DNA from: Cliona cf. orientalis
Taxonomy: Eukaryota > Porifera > Demospongiae > Clionaida > Clionaidae
Assembly (NCBI GenBank): GCA_963930775.1
Contig: OZ005695.1
Span: 5,642,001-5,706,000, forward strand
DNA: 64,000 nucleotides
Direction of reading: 5' to 3'
Part shown: positions 21,310 to 35,500 of the stretch, piece after piece
Layout of the letters: every line of letters starts with the position of its first letter
Numbering within the stretch: the stretch's first letter is position 1
Made by a program: the position numbers and the translations under genes
The notes under the pieces: generated by a model
Seen by the model: the letters and a program-made list of their open reading frames with translations, nothing else
What the model was told of the DNA's origin: nothing
Databases searched by the model: none

Positions 21310-23335
21310 AGTAGGGATGGCAGGGTCAAAAAGTACACAAACAAGATTTGTAATGGATAAGCATCTGCTATACATCCCTTCGCTTGCTTTTCTCGATTTT
21401 TGTGAACCTATTAATGTTGACGTGTTTGTCAAGTGAGGCATGTGGAGACATTCAGGTTGTTCCCTGGTTGTCACAACGGTTCAGGATAGTCAATTTTGAT
21501 TCAATTGCATTATTTTTGCACCCCTCAAAAAGCAAGCGTAGGGATTTACCTGTATAGCAGCTGCTTATCCCTTATAAATCTTGTTTGTGTACTTTTTGAC
21601 CCTGCCATCCCTACTTCATCTATTGTTATTTATATATGTGTGATTAACAATAGTATTAATGAAACTTGAAGCATAGCTAGGCACTACAACACAAAGCAAG
21701 CGCTCAAAGATGTACATGTAAGTACTAAATGTCTTGAAATACAAACTGTCCTCGATTGCCAGCAACCGTTGGGGGGTTAACAATGCGTAGAATGTTGTTT
21801 CTTGGATAGAAAAATTTGTCTTAGATCTTGGCCACTTCCAAGCATCCGCACTTTTATGCATGACGTTTACTTATCTTCCTTTCACCATTGACATAGTTCA
21901 ATCTCAAAAAAAGATTTGAATGGCTAAAGCTCTATGTCTGTCACATCCATATAATTCATCTTACATGGTTTGCTATCAATATCAAGTTTCAGTGTAGAAG
22001 ATGGGAGATGCCGAAGATCGCGGTTCCACACAGAATTCTTAACTATGCCTCTCTTTAGCTTGCGTTCCCATGCCTATGTGATGAAGCAGGCTCACAAAGA
22101 AGACAGCTTTAGGCTGCCGAAGTAGCTATGAGACTTATGTTTAGGGAGAAAACCAAGTTATAAGTTTTATTGTTGGCAGCAGCTGATCTGTACATTTAAT
22201 ATCGCTCCTCGAGCCTTGCGCCTTCATATCCATGATCTATCCAGCAGAGCACTAGTCCTGCACGCGCTAGTGAGTAGCTCGCCTATGCCTAGTGCCTCAC
22301 TGTTCCTCGAGCCTTGCGCTTTCATATCCACAATCGATCTAGCAGAGCACTAGTGCTGCATGCATTAGGGAATTGCCAAGGCTGGGCCAGGAGGCTATCA
22401 CATAACTTCACCATGGCAACACATTCTGAGCTAGCCTCGTACCCAGGCTCTAGGGGGAGGGGAAAGGAGAGCCTGGTATCAGTTGCATACGCATGCGCTT
22501 AATTTCCCCAGATTCTGGGGAAAATCGGATATTTCCTGTATATTGTCGGTGTATTTATCCTTTAACCCAGGCAAGCGTTCAGCAGAACTATAAGAAGGAC
22601 CGAACAACGAAGGTTTTTCAGGCAACGAGTGGGCTGTATTTGTGCTGCAATGGCTTACTAAGCGTTTTGGCCTCGTTTGATATTTTTTACTTGCTCGAAG
22701 GAGTAGGAGGTAAGGGAGGTAAGCATTGATCTTGATAGACAGATGCCCAATGTGGCTTGCTTGAATTCGTAAAACTGCTCTGGACAACGCCATTGAATAA
22801 AATAGCTTCGCTGTCAAGATACAGCACTCTTCAATTGTTGATTACGTAACTTTTGTTATAGTCACGTGGCTTTAATTAAGTGCATGCGCACACAATTGAT
22901 ACCAGGCTCTCCTTTCCCCTCCCCCTAGAGCCTGGGTACTAGGCTAATTCTGAGCATTCACATTATATCACATAATGGCTTATCAGACATGACCAATTAT
23001 CAATGTGTCGTACACACCCACTATTACTTAACTGTCAAGATAACACAAAATTAGCATGCCACATACAGTATACTCAAACTAAGATGAGAGATCAAAGCAA
23101 TTTTGAGGTAGCCCAAGAAACTACGAAGGAAGAAAGAATGAGAAATGACCATTTTTTGAACATCTGGTTCTGGCGTGTACAATGGATTTGATGAATGATC
23201 TTGGCCTTGTTAGATAGATAATTTCCTGGAGATTCTGATTTTGTCACTTAGAAATTTCACAAAGTTACTTGTTTTGAGATATTTGGGTATTTGTAATGTA
23301 TTATATATATGGCATATCCGTGTCATCCCTACTTA
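21310..23335. mobile_element. Composite AGTAGGGATGGC element, second copy, with nested insertion
   Basis: Left palindrome 21310-21620, right repeat from about 22060 to 23335 ending CGTGTCATCCCTACTTATAG. It is interrupted by the 515-bp element 22432-22946. A segment at 21640-22060 is extra relative to the copy at 8072. Confidence 0.7.
22432..22946. mobile_element. MITE family P (TAGCCTCGTACCCAGG), 9-bp target duplication
   Basis: 515 bp, starting TAGCCTCGTACCCAGGCTCT and ending CCTGGGTACTAGGCTA, with about 55-bp TIRs. It is flanked by the exact 9-bp direct repeat ATTCTGAGC and inserted in the composite element (compare CATTCCGAGCATG at 8909). A 9-bp duplication suggests a Mutator-like (MULE) mechanism. 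Confidence 0.9.
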
Positions 23336-24099
23336 TAGTCTACCAACTCTATGATAATAACTAGTGGTGATGAAAATCATCTGTGCAGGGCGAGCCTCCA
23401 TGAAAATCATAACATTTCTTTGAAAGCACTGTCACAAAGGCATGGGGCGGGTACCTCAAGTATCATCAGTTGCATGAGTATAATAGCAATGCTGCATGGC
23501 TATAGGCTACCACAGAGTGTAAGTATCGTAGATTGGTAGTAGTCCAATAATGTTGATTACTTGTACCTCATTACTGTGTATGCTAATAAAACGCAAAATC
23601 TAATTAGCGCAAGAAAATTCGCGTTTTAGGATTAGGACTTTTCATAATTAATGTAACTTAATGTAGAGGGTGACGACCTTTACCAGAAAATCCCGCGAAA
23701 GTTAATTATTTTTTAGCTTGCATTCTATTAGCATAAACACAGTAGTTTAGTCAACAAAATTTGATCGGGGCCGTTTTTGGACCTTGACCGCTTGATCGCA
23801 CTGCTAAAAGAGCCTTGACCGTTGATTGCCAACTGGGGGTGGGTGGGGCATGGGTGGAGTCAAAGGACAAGACCCATCCTGACCTTGATTTGAGCAGCAC
23901 AAATGGACATCTTGATCGCTCGATCGTCTCCAATTTTATAGCTTGACCGCTTGATCTCATTTGATCCAGGTCGCAGGTGTAAGTACAGCAGGTATGTACA
24001 TGTACATGTGACCATCCTTTGTGTAGCCAGGCCCTGAGGCTATGAGCCTCCATGCAGTCACCATCACGCTAAGTGAAATATATCTACCAGTAATGATGT

Positions 24100-24177
24100 G
24101 GACATGAGCCTCGCCAGAGTGATCCAGTACTCGCCTTTTCAGTTCATCATAGACTATGGTTTCATGCACTGTCAAGT
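24100..24177 (-). CDS. Possible single exon of an unrecognised gene
   Basis: Between an acceptor-like cttgacag and a donor-like gtagat, the minus strand reads HETIVYDELKRRVLDHSGEA then HVHIITG. Composition looks coding and the sequence is not one of the repeats I recognise here. No partner exon could be joined with confidence and I do not recognise the family. Confidence 0.25.
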
Positions 24178-24696
24178 GCCCACCAGAGTTGTCACTCAGA
24201 TCAGATCATGTGTATAGTGCATGTATGCACATGACAACCATTACCTTTCACATTCAAAATTTAACTCTCCTCACTGAAATGATCACCCCACAAGCATACA
24301 TGTATATACGTACACAATTTGTAAAAGCCCTTCCTGTCTCATGTATAATATTCGGGGCTCGCTCAGGCTCGCCTCGAATTATGCTCTTGATGTCTAGTGC
24401 TAGATTTGCGCAGCACCATCATACTGCTACATTTACATGTAGGTAGGGTTTTGAACATCACCAGTATTGTACATACGAAACATATAGGAATATTTACCAT
24501 ACTGTGTGCAAGTGTGATATATTTGCCCTTTGATCTTGGACTATGCAAACATACATGTACATTACATACAGTGTAGTCTATAGACACAAATCTTGAATAT
24601 TTTGCATCTACATGTACATGCATGTACATGTACACATGTACCGTTCAACATAAAATTACCCTGGACTTAGATTATGTGCTTATCTTGTGCCCAGCC

Positions 24697-24788
24697 CCCT
24701 TTACTCACAATGTTCTGTACACCACGATTGTGCCCTACGAGTATAAGCATGCACTCCAAGATCCCACACGCTCAGAAAAACAGCCTTC
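24697..24788 (+). CDS. Possible terminal exon of an unrecognised gene
   Basis: After a ttgtgcccag acceptor-like site, one frame reads PFTHNVLYTTIVPYEYKHAL then QDPTRSEKQPS and a stop. It is short and not assignable to a family. It could be chance. Confidence 0.2.
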
Positions 24789-25799
24789 ATAATGTTTCAG
24801 GTAATTTCCCTAAACCAAACATCGCCATCAGATCATTCCGATATTTGCATGTTGGGTTTAATTATAGGAGATGTACCGTAACACTCATATTTTTAATATG
24901 TACATGCAAGTTAGCCAAGGATTTATTTTCATCTAGTCCACTATAAAGTAACAAAATGACGTGGAGGGTATAAGCTGCAACAGAGTGGCCTGGTATGAAT
25001 GTGATTGGTTCATTGTATTGTGATTTCCACTTACGCATACGTGTACATTTATGTTGCTATGGTAATGTATGTGCATTTCTCACTGCATGCTAGCTACACA
25101 TGTGTATCACAGCTATACTGCATTATAATTTTCAAATATTGAAGTGATTGATCAAGGCTAGCTGCTCTGATCCACTGCTGAACAAAGACAGGAGGGTGGA
25201 TCAGCTTCTACCTTGATGAGCTCCTGGACTGGGGATCCTACACTACCAGCTACATGTAGCTTTTGGTTTAGTTTGAGTGGTTTTGTCCCGCTGGATTCAT
25301 ACTTCGCATTTCCATCTATTCTTGAAGAAGAAAGTAGTCTCTCAGTACTACCAAGCTTTACAAGTGACTAGACAAGGCTTCGCCATACCTGGAATTTATG
25401 GTTAGAGCGGTGCTGAAATTAGCTTTCCTGTCGAGCGCCTTTCATTACTGTCTGTGCAGTGCAGCAGAGATTCCAGCAGTACTCTGTTTGAAAGACTCCA
25501 CTAGTGTCCAACCAGAGAGAGCGAGTCATTATGTTCAGGTATGCCATGTGTTGATCTCTCGAGCTATTGTGCTAGCGTAGGCCGTGGCTGTTTACAATCT
25601 CATCGCTCTTAATCGCTCACCATTTATCCACTCGGCAAGCCACAGTTTTGTCAAGCTACTGATAACTAATTACCCTTCTGTCAATGTTTAGCTGTTAAGT
25701 AAAGCAGCTCACCTATAGCAAGTCCATGCCTTCCGGGTTCAGAGCCGTATGAAGCAAATTACTAGTGCATATGCTATAATAATGTTTTTTTCCATTTAG

Positions 25800-25871
25800 T
25801 TGTTGACTTCTTGCCGTCAGAGCTCAAGTCCCGTTTTCTTCAAGTGAGAAATCTGGATGAACAAGTACAAA
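25800..25871 (+). CDS. ING3: ING3 exon (second coding exon)
   Basis: 72 bases between a tttag acceptor and a gtgaga donor. It encodes [23 protein letters not shown], the start of the ING N-terminal helix pair. It enters and leaves in phase 1. Confidence 0.85.
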
Positions 25872-28800
25872 GTGAGACCCATTTTGTACATATATCTGTC
25901 CGTGTACATGTAGCATTGTGATTAAGATGACATACATGTACATTGTATGGGTTATGCCTTTAATAGTACACATACATGTAATAGATTTTAGGGAGGCGGG
26001 AATGGGCAATCACCCTTTCCCCCCTTGCTGGATATTGTCCCCTCAGGATTTTTTTGGCCTGAAATTTGGGGAAGGGGGGGGTGAACAGGGGAGTTACAAT
26101 GTATAGAGCTTGACTAATGGGCTGGGGGTATGGGGGGGGGGCACGGGGAGCCAAAGAATATTGGGTGAAGGTCATCATGCTTATGTGCTCACGTGGCTCC
26201 ATCTCTCATGTAGTGTGTGGGCAGAAAACATTGCAAATGCATGGCTTTCATATACAAACATATGAGAAAACTTTAAAATGCCATAACTTTAATTCTAAGG
26301 TGTGAATCAAAATTGTTTCAGGTGAAATCTCTCGACCCATTCTGCATGCCCACGTAAAAATTATCCCCCAAGTGCACCCAAACCCCCATGAATTAGATTA
26401 TTTTTCATTAATAATTTATTTTATTTCAAGAGAGCCGACATACTAAGCAGAAAGTAGTAATTGTCCAAAAACCACCTCAAAGTTGAGGCACATTGCATGG
26501 TAAAGTCGTATGAGCAATATACAGCATGTTTAGTCAAGGGTCGTCAACGTACCCCACATACCCGTAATATTTTTTATGAGCAAACAATGCAAATGCATGG
26601 CTTCCTATACAAACATAATATGGGGAAACTTCAAAGTGCTGTAATTTTAATTCTAAGGCGTGAATCAAAATAATTATTCTGTCAGATCAAAATTAATGTC
26701 TAGTTCTGACCCAATCTGTATGCCCATATAAAAATAAAATGCTTTATAGACCCCTAAGACTTTTCTTCTTCCCTATTCCTTTTTTCTTTTTTCAAGCGAG
26801 CCAACACACTAAGCAGAAAAAAAGAGTTGTCCACAGTGTTTTATTTAGGGGGGGGGGGAACCATGGGATTCCCCCCCCCTTGACTTGCTTCCCCCCCCCC
26901 CCCCCCGAAAACTGCCATATATTATATATTATTTGTTAATAACAGCCATTGATAGCTTAATGCACAACACATTGCCTATTGCTATATAGCTAGAATTAAA
27001 GTGAATTGCGCCTGTTTGACTCCTTAAATGTGTCCAACATTTCCTCAAAATTATTAACTAACTATTGGCTTACTGATAAACTGGACTTTTGCAAGCTTGC
27101 ATGGGTATGTTGATGACAGAGCATGTGCTGATTATGCCACAGATACATCCCACAAACCAAGTGCAAATTTTGATCAATGGGTGGCTATGCCCACAAGATA
27201 TGTCATGAAAAAGTGAAAATGTGCAGTAACAAACCAAACTGAGATGTGGTCTCAGAAGGCAGTCTCAGAGGTTATAAAATTAAAAATTTTCCTGGGGGGG
27301 GGGGGGGGGCATGCCCCCAGACCCCCTAGTCTGGGCATGCTATGCACGCCGTGATAGTATTACCATTGATTGTATTCCCCCCCTGGGAAAAAATCCTGTA
27401 TAAAACCCTGTGTACTTATAGATTTTCAAGTCTCATTGAGGCCGGCCCTGAATTTTCTCATATCACCTCATAGATTACACCATAGGTTTCATCATAATTA
27501 CACCATAATTACCTCATAACTACAGAAAAGTATGTAAATTGCCGCTGGGAATGTAATTAGTGTGTTAAAAATAGTTTGTTTTTTACATGTACTTAGTGTG
27601 TAATTCACCATGCACACAAAAGTAGATATACATGTAGATGTACAGATTGCACAATGTGCGTGCAGGTTATGTGCTCTACAGAGCTCTGGTTTGCCTGTGG
27701 ATATAGGTTTACTGCTACATGTACATTGTAGGATCTAATGGTTTACAGCTACATGTACACTGTAGGATCTAAAACTGCTAGATGCTGTTTAGACTGTTTC
27801 TATAGTCCCATTTGTACCTGCCTTCGACTAAATTAACTGCTTCAGAATGCATTTTAATCACTTTTACAAGTAGAGCCTTAATCCAGCTTACATACATGTA
27901 CATGTAAGTGCCTTAAGCCAGCTTGGACCTTTTAGATGTGGACAGTTTGTATAGCAACATATCATAAACCATTTGAAACCCACCTCCCGGACGTGGTTTA
28001 CAAACTTCAGAAGGTGACATGTAAAGCTGTTTCAAACCACCTCCCAGAGTGGTTTACAAACTGGTACTTGTAAAGCAATGTTGATATATCCCTTTACGCA
28101 AAGCCAGCTTAAAACTAAGCTAGCTGCATTGGTTTCCAAAGTGGTTTACACTAAACCCTGCTTATGAGATTCTGGGCTCTTTAGAACCAGAACCCTTGTT
28201 TTATTTAATTAATATTCTATTTGGAGCTCTAAATCATACATGTGTATATGATGTATACTGTACATATATCGTAATGGTGTGAAATCCCATCAGTCCTGCA
28301 TTTAGGGTTTTCTTTCAAGTGGCAATGTTGCTTTCTTGATGTACCACGGGAAGCTAAGCACATATCAAAGCCGCTCTATAAATCTCAAGGGGCAGGGGTT
28401 TATCTGTATAGAGCCCAGCAGGATATGTTTCCCTCCCCCAAGAGGTTCCCCTCCCCCCTCAAAATTTACCAGAAAGTTAATTGAAATTCATGAAATGTTG
28501 TTTACATGGCTTTTTTGGTAACACTAGAGTATCTATTTGATCGAAAGTGGTACCTGTTTGCATTGTATGCATGGCTCTTCTGTGTAATCTATGTGGTGGT
28601 TTCTGGACATTGTTTTCTGCTTAGTGTGTCCACTCCTTGAATTAAAAAAAATAATGCTTTATTGTATGATAATTTCAGCCACTGATTCTCTCTCTGCCCC
28701 AGATCTGGACTGGGAGGATACATACTGTACATGTACTGTAGAATCCGGCGATTACGCCCCCCCCCCCCCCCCCTTTGTGCATGCTAGCATTGGGCAAAAG

Positions 28801-31800
28801 TGTGGAGGGGGCTTATATGTGGGATCGTTACATTCCCGAATGTTGACCATTACCGACCATCGAATGCCAAGTGGGCGCGCGATCTCTGTACTTTCTCTGG
28901 CTGTTTGGTGAGAAAAACGACAAAGTAGGCATAATATGACACAAATAGCTAGTTTACTGGCTGTAGCTACTGTTTTTATTGGCTCTATTTTACAGTCAGG
29001 GAGGGGGGGGGGGCTTATACACGAGACAAAATGGAACTTGAGCTAAAAATGTAAGGGGGGGGGGCTTATGCATGAGAGGGGCGTAATCACGGGATTCTAC
29101 GGTATATTTACTACCTACACTTTGTTGGCAGCTAGCTCACTAGCTACATGTACAATTAATGTACATGTACATGTAGGTTCAGAATGTGTTCTCTGCGATA
29201 GTTAGAAGTTCAACCTTTCCAGTTCATAAGTGAGCATGGCTAAAATTTTGCGCATGCACACTCCAGCACCCCCTTACCTTTACTCTTTGCTACGCCCCTG
29301 CATATACTAGGCCACTTAGTCATGTGCATGAGCAGAAAGTACATGGCCTGCATGTATTATGCAGAGTAGGTACTGTCGATAGGCGTGGCTACTGTGGCCA
29401 ACAAAAAGGCTCTATATAATATGATGCTCGTCCCTCACTATCCAGAGCTTCATCACCATGCAGAGCAGGAGATAAATTGGCGAAAGTTTTCTCCTCATAG
29501 AATATTCTATGTGCAGGGTATACTATTTTCTCACTGGAAAGAAGTAATACTGTGCCAGTTGGCACATTATAATACCTCACCTGCACTTACAGTGAACACC
29601 AGTGTTGTCTGTCACCATTATAGCTGGAGGTATAATGCTCAGATATGCATACCTCCAGATAGGTGGCTTTGGGGGCTGTAGTAGAGTGGTAAGAGCACCT
29701 GCAGTTCAGCCATATGGGTTCGATTACAGGTAGCTGTCCTGGAATCTGTGCTGCTCTAGCTGCTCTCAACACAGACATAAATGGATGCAAATACCTCCAT
29801 CTACATGTATTTTGCTAAACTAATATACATGTATGCAAAAAGTGGCTAATAGACATGCACAAGTAAAATGACCAATATGTGATACACAAATAAGAGTATT
29901 TTTTCTGATGAAGGACACAAACAAGACTAGAGCTCTGTAGAGCACGTACTCCTGAGCAATCTATGGATGTGCATGTACTTTTCTCTGCATCGTAAAAGGT
30001 TCATAAATTTAAAAAGAAATAGTGGAAATGCTGGTTGGCTCCAGCAAAAGTATATACACCAGGTCTAGACTAGGATGCAACTGCCTACATTTTAATATTA
30101 AAATACCTACAAAGCTTACATTTTGGTTTAGTTCCATAGGGCTCCAAATTTTAGTCTGCGGATAACTAGCAGCCAAACAATATATCACGAGCATTTATAC
30201 ATTTGGAACATTTCGGCAATCTTTACCAGTTCATTATACTGGGCACTTAAGCCCCGTTTACATTAGGCCTTTAAGGTTACGGGATAGTATAATATTTGAC
30301 GTGCAATTTATAAATGATTGTGCACGGACACAATTCATGATCACGTATGTTTTAATGCGGTTTAGTCGGAAACGCGAACGAACATCGACCATTTCCAGAT
30401 GTAAACAAAGTCCAAATTTCTGATACCCTCAATTTCTGCATCAACTTTCGAAGACCAGAGACTCAAACGAACTGACTTCGCTGTCGTTCATGATAGTCCA
30501 TTGATCGGAGCATGTCCAAGTATACTGCTTTTTTGAAAACTCGAAGATGGTGAATTGTCAGACAAGGTTTTGTCCTGGAGGGCCACCATCAAGCGAGGGC
30601 ACTGTACTGTGTCGATAGGTGTGGCTATGATGGCTAACAGAAAAAAGCATTATTTATGATGCTCATGGATGGTGTCGTTCAATTTGAAGTACTAATTGAA
30701 TATAATGTATGATCGTAAGGAATTAGCATTCTTCAAATTCTCATATCGTGTATATATGGAGCGATTGACGACCTTTACCAGAAAAGCGTGCGTTTTATGT
30801 ATACTGAAGCCAGTTTTTCGCCAAATTGGTAAATGTATATGTACATGTAGTTGGGACAAGATGTACATCTCTACTGACATTAATTGCAACCTTCTGTTTG
30901 AAAAGAAGATGGCACGTGCATATTGTCTGTTATTATCACTATTTTTCTTGACTAATTTTTACTGCAGCTAGTCTGGACAGCCTCAGTGACAAGAGTAAGA
31001 CATTTTTTTCTCTTTGCCGTAAGAGCACTAAACCAGAATTGAGAGATGAACAATACCGAACTTTGTGCAAGGTACACATACTAGATCCTGTAAAATTATA
31101 TTAGTATGTTTAAGGTTACGGGATAGTATTCGACGCGCAATTTATAAATGATTGCGCATGGACACAATTCACGTATGTTTTAATGCGGTTTAGTCGGGAA
31201 CGCGAACGAACGTCGACCATTTTCCAGATGCAAACAAAGTCCAAGTTCCTGCGTCAAATTTTGAAGACCAGAGACTCGAACGAACTGACTTCGCTGTTGT
31301 TCACGCTAGTCCATCGATCGGAGCAGGGCCAGGTATAGCGCTTTTTCGAAAACTCTAGGATGGTGAGTTGTCAGACAAGGTTTTGTCCGGGAGGGCCGCC
31401 ATTGAGCGAGTCACATGGCAGCTGAGCAGTAAGTTTTTATGTTCGCTTTCTGTTCGTGTAACTCGATAGAGTTCAAACGCTATACCTGGCCCTGTAGAGG
31501 CTCGTAAGCTATCGTTTCGTTTGTATATAATTACATAGAGGCTGTTTACCTTGGCAAAAACTGATGCAGGAAATTGCAAAATTTACCCGCGCTTGCAGAC
31601 AGACAGTGGCAGGTTTGCTTTTCGTTTTTGTGGACCATGGGGCAGGCATCAGGAGAGCTACTTACCTGTGCCTTGACTGTGCAAAGAACGTGGACAAAAA
31701 CTGGAATATAACTGTCTCATTTATTATTCATGTGAACTTTGACCATGCGTGGGTGGAACACTATCCCGTAACCTTAATATCACAGTCATGGATAATGTGG

Positions 31801-32524
31801 CTAGTGTGCATGATTATTTATTAACAGTACATGCTCATAAAATGAAAGAGTACAGTGACGTATGTGTGCAGGACACAGTACGCATGTACTGGTGGAAGCG
31901 GCATGAACTTTGAACCTATTATCGCATAGGCCACACTCCTTGACTCTTCACTAGCACTGCAAGCAGCTGCTCAACCTCAATGTCGACATTCTCGCTTTGC
32001 TCCAACGTCACTACCAAACTATTGACAGATATTATGACCAAGAACAGACTTTGCCTTTTGCTTCGCTCGAGGTTTGGTGGCTAGTGCTAGTGCCTGCTTA
32101 GCAGGCCTCTCGAAATGCGCGGCACCTTCGCACCCATCGCTAGCTGGCGCTAGCTCTATGGCCTAAGGCATTAAGGCCACTCTTCTTTGTATATGGCCCT
32201 ACAATTCTGACCAATCCTGAGCCTTGTATATAGTGCGGGCTTTCTCTCTGCCTGTGTATTCATAGCATGCCCTCACGTAATGACACTGATTATATGTGAG
32301 AAAAATGATCGCCTGAAGAATATTTTCGTTGCATACATGTACCGTACCCTCGCGAAAAAGGGCTCATGGGTGGTGCACCTTACATTGGGCCAAGATTGGG
32401 GGATGGGCCGATATTCGAGCTCGAGGTATCAATATCGCGTTTATATGCGAAAGAGTGCCCAGGTAAGTTACCCGTGCTATCTTCATAATTAACCCTTGGC
32501 GCATGCGCCGTAGGGTTACGGTAG

Positions 32525-32559
<35 letters not shown>

Positions 32560-35500
32560 TGTGTGTCTGTGTGTCTGTCTGTCTGTCTGTCTGTCTGTTA
32601 CCACAAAATCAGCTGCCTACCTCGTTTTTACGTAGCGAACAAAGTTTTATAGGGTTCTTTATGGTGTTTTCAACATTTTTACCGTTTGGTTTTCCCTGAA
32701 AGCGCTTCGTTCAAGAGTTATGGCGCCATTTGCCGGTCACTGCTGCCTTCCTCGCTCCCTGGCGAACTTTCGACGGCCAAACGAGACAGCGATGGCTTCT
32801 TTTCTACTCGAAAAGTATATATGGTTGGTTATAGATACAACAACATGACTGGTTCATCACTGATCATAGTACACTGTCAGAGAAGCTTCTTGGCTATCTC
32901 TGCATACTACTGTATAGCTGGAAATTTTCGAGGGAGAAAACTTTCACGAATTTCGCGATTTTTCAGCCATCTGCGAAAGTTTTCTCCACGAAATTCTAGG
33001 CATGCCACACCCATTATGCGACCAGTTTTAACATTCCACGAAAGTTTTCTCTGCGAAATGCTCCTTTCCTATCGATCCGCAAAAGTTTTCTCCCTCGAAA
33101 ATTTCCCGCTATACGGTATAAACTGCTTACACAGCATTGTACACGTGATACTGCTGGACATTGCATGCATTATATTACGCAATCACGTGCAATGTGCATT
33201 CTTGTGGTTACTCTGACATAGTGCTATATATAGCTAGGAAGCCTATAGGGTCCATGTAAGCATCTTGCAGTAATATTGGGCAGGCAGTACTGCTCAGTGC
33301 TTGCGCGCCGAGGGTTTTGCACTATAGTGCTTCATTTGAATAGTAGCAACGGCTACTATTGATTTCAGCCATATTCAAGCACGGTTATATACCAATCCAG
33401 AGCAAGGGCGGCCGCGATACTTCGTGTATCGTTGATTGCAGCCGTATTAAGTGGGCGTGGGTACGATCGCTAGCTGTGTACGATTGTTTATTTGTGCTGA
33501 AACATGGCATAAAGCTAGCTAGGCTTAGTTTTACGGCTGTTTAGCACGTTCTTTATCGATCTTACATGGACTGTTTGAAGTTCAGTCCTCATAAACCAAC
33601 CATTTGAGTTGCGTTTTCAAAGGCAGCTACACATGGGCGTATATTCGAGTGAACATTAGACCTTAGCAGGAAATTGAGCCCAAAGTGGGGGGTGGGCCGA
33701 CATTCCGTAGTTGGCCTACTTTCGTGAGGGTACAGTATATAATATGTATAATATAATAATTACCGTACCTTCGCAAAAAAGGGCTCATTGGCGGTGCACC
33801 TTGAGACTGGGGGATGGGCCGACATTCGAGGTATCAGTGTTGCAGTTAGACTTTTAGAGTGCCCAGGTAAATTACCCATGGGATCTTCATAATTTGAAAA
33901 GCTACTATTGATTTCAGCCTTATTCAAGCACGATTACCAATCGAGGGCGAGGATAGCCGGCTATTGGGCCGATACTTCACCATGTGCTTTTGACGGTAGC
34001 CATATTAAGTGGGCGAGGTTACGATCACTAGCCATGCATGATTGTTCCATTTTGTGCTGAAACACAGTATAAGGCGAACTAGGCTTAGTTCTGCAGCTAT
34101 TTGGTACATGCAAGAGTATAATTGGGGCGAGCGTGAGTGAGCCCGGCCCACACTAATAAGTACTACAAGAAAACCGCTGTACTTATGTATGTACATGTAT
34201 GTATGTATGTATGTACATGTATGTATGTAGCGATACGTCAAACATGTGCTTGCTAGCTCATACATGCGCATAATTATCACGGTATGATCGTCGATATTCC
34301 ATGGCACGTGTTAACTCTAAATATAGCTCACCAAAAGATGCAGCTCGCATCCATTCGTGTAGACTGCTAGAAAACAAGAATAGGTAGGACATCATGCAGT
34401 ACTAGTATCTTCAGCATAGTTGAAGGCTAGGTCTAAAGTCTGGGTGCATGCAAGGACTACGTTATGATCTAATTTCAGCAGCTACATGTAGCTAGCTGTA
34501 CAATTCTGTAACCAAACATGTACATATAGTAGTCAGAGTAGCCTCAGTGACAAAACTCCCGATGTACTGGGGATGAATCATGCATGGTATACAACTATTA
34601 TTTGTACTCCTTATCCCTTGACAATAGACTGAATCAGCTCAGCAACAGATAGCTGTATGTACTATGGATCGAACATGATAGTAGAGGGGGCATCCCAATC
34701 CTCCCTCTCTACTATTAAAGTTTATAATACACATGTATTATGAGCGAAGGCTCGCCCCCTCGATGATTTACATCACCCTAGTACTGAGTAGTTCTTGTTC
34801 TCTAGATTTCTGACAATTTACCAATATATCGTATTATCCAATTCTACATAAGAAATTAGCATTAAATTTTTTACAAAGTCTCAATTTCACCAGAAAAGCA
34901 CACCTTTTTCGAAATTGAAATTATTGGGGTGAGCCTGAGTGAACCCCACACTAATCAGTACTACGAGAAAACTGCTGTATACTTACAGTGTATGTATATA
35001 TGTGTGTATGTATGTAGCGATACATCAAACACGTGCTCACTAGTTCATAGCGCATGCGCATAATTGTCGTGGTAAACATCATCAATGTTGGACGCATTTT
35101 AACTCTATATTATTATAGCTCACCAAAAGATGCAGCTCGCATCCATTCGAGTAGATGGCTAGAAAACAAGAAAAGGTAAGGCATCAGTACAAGTATCTAC
35201 AGCAAAATTGAAGGCTATAGGCCTATAGTCTGGGTGCAAGGACTACTAATTTCAGTAGCTACTAGCTGTACAATTCTGTAGCCACATACTTCTAGTAGCG
35301 GCCTCAGTGGTAAAACTCCTGATGTACTGGGGATGAATCATGCATGGTACGCAACTGTTACTTTTACTCCTTATCCCTTGGTCTTTATAGTGACAATAGA
35401 CTGAATCATCTGAGCAACAGATAGCTGCTTGAGCATGTACGGATTGAAGATAGTAGACTGTAGAGCACTAATGCAGGTTGTTGTTGCAGCTGCTATGTGA

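Larger units (their letters stand above)
25872..30967. other. ING3 intron, repeats
   Basis: Contains copies of the TTTCTGCTTAGTGTGT family (26180-26840), G/C homopolymer runs (26845-26910, 27295-27310), fragments of the AGCCCCGTTTACA MITE (27925-28175), family C MITE and a truncated TTAA element. No exon besides ING3. Confidence 0.6.

Noticed and set aside
25196..25230. Frame reading FYLDELLD, resembling the LYLEDYLE start of ING3, as the missing first exon
   Set aside because: No ATG in frame close upstream and no GT donor in the right phase.
25398..25580. 60-codon ORF with a gtatgc donor-like site just upstream of ING3
   Set aside because: Joining it to the exon at 25800 does not keep the ING3 frame, and it has no ING similarity.
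32686..33216. 176-codon ORF, the longest on its strand
   Set aside because: Half of it is the family A MITE read as protein; no conserved domain.
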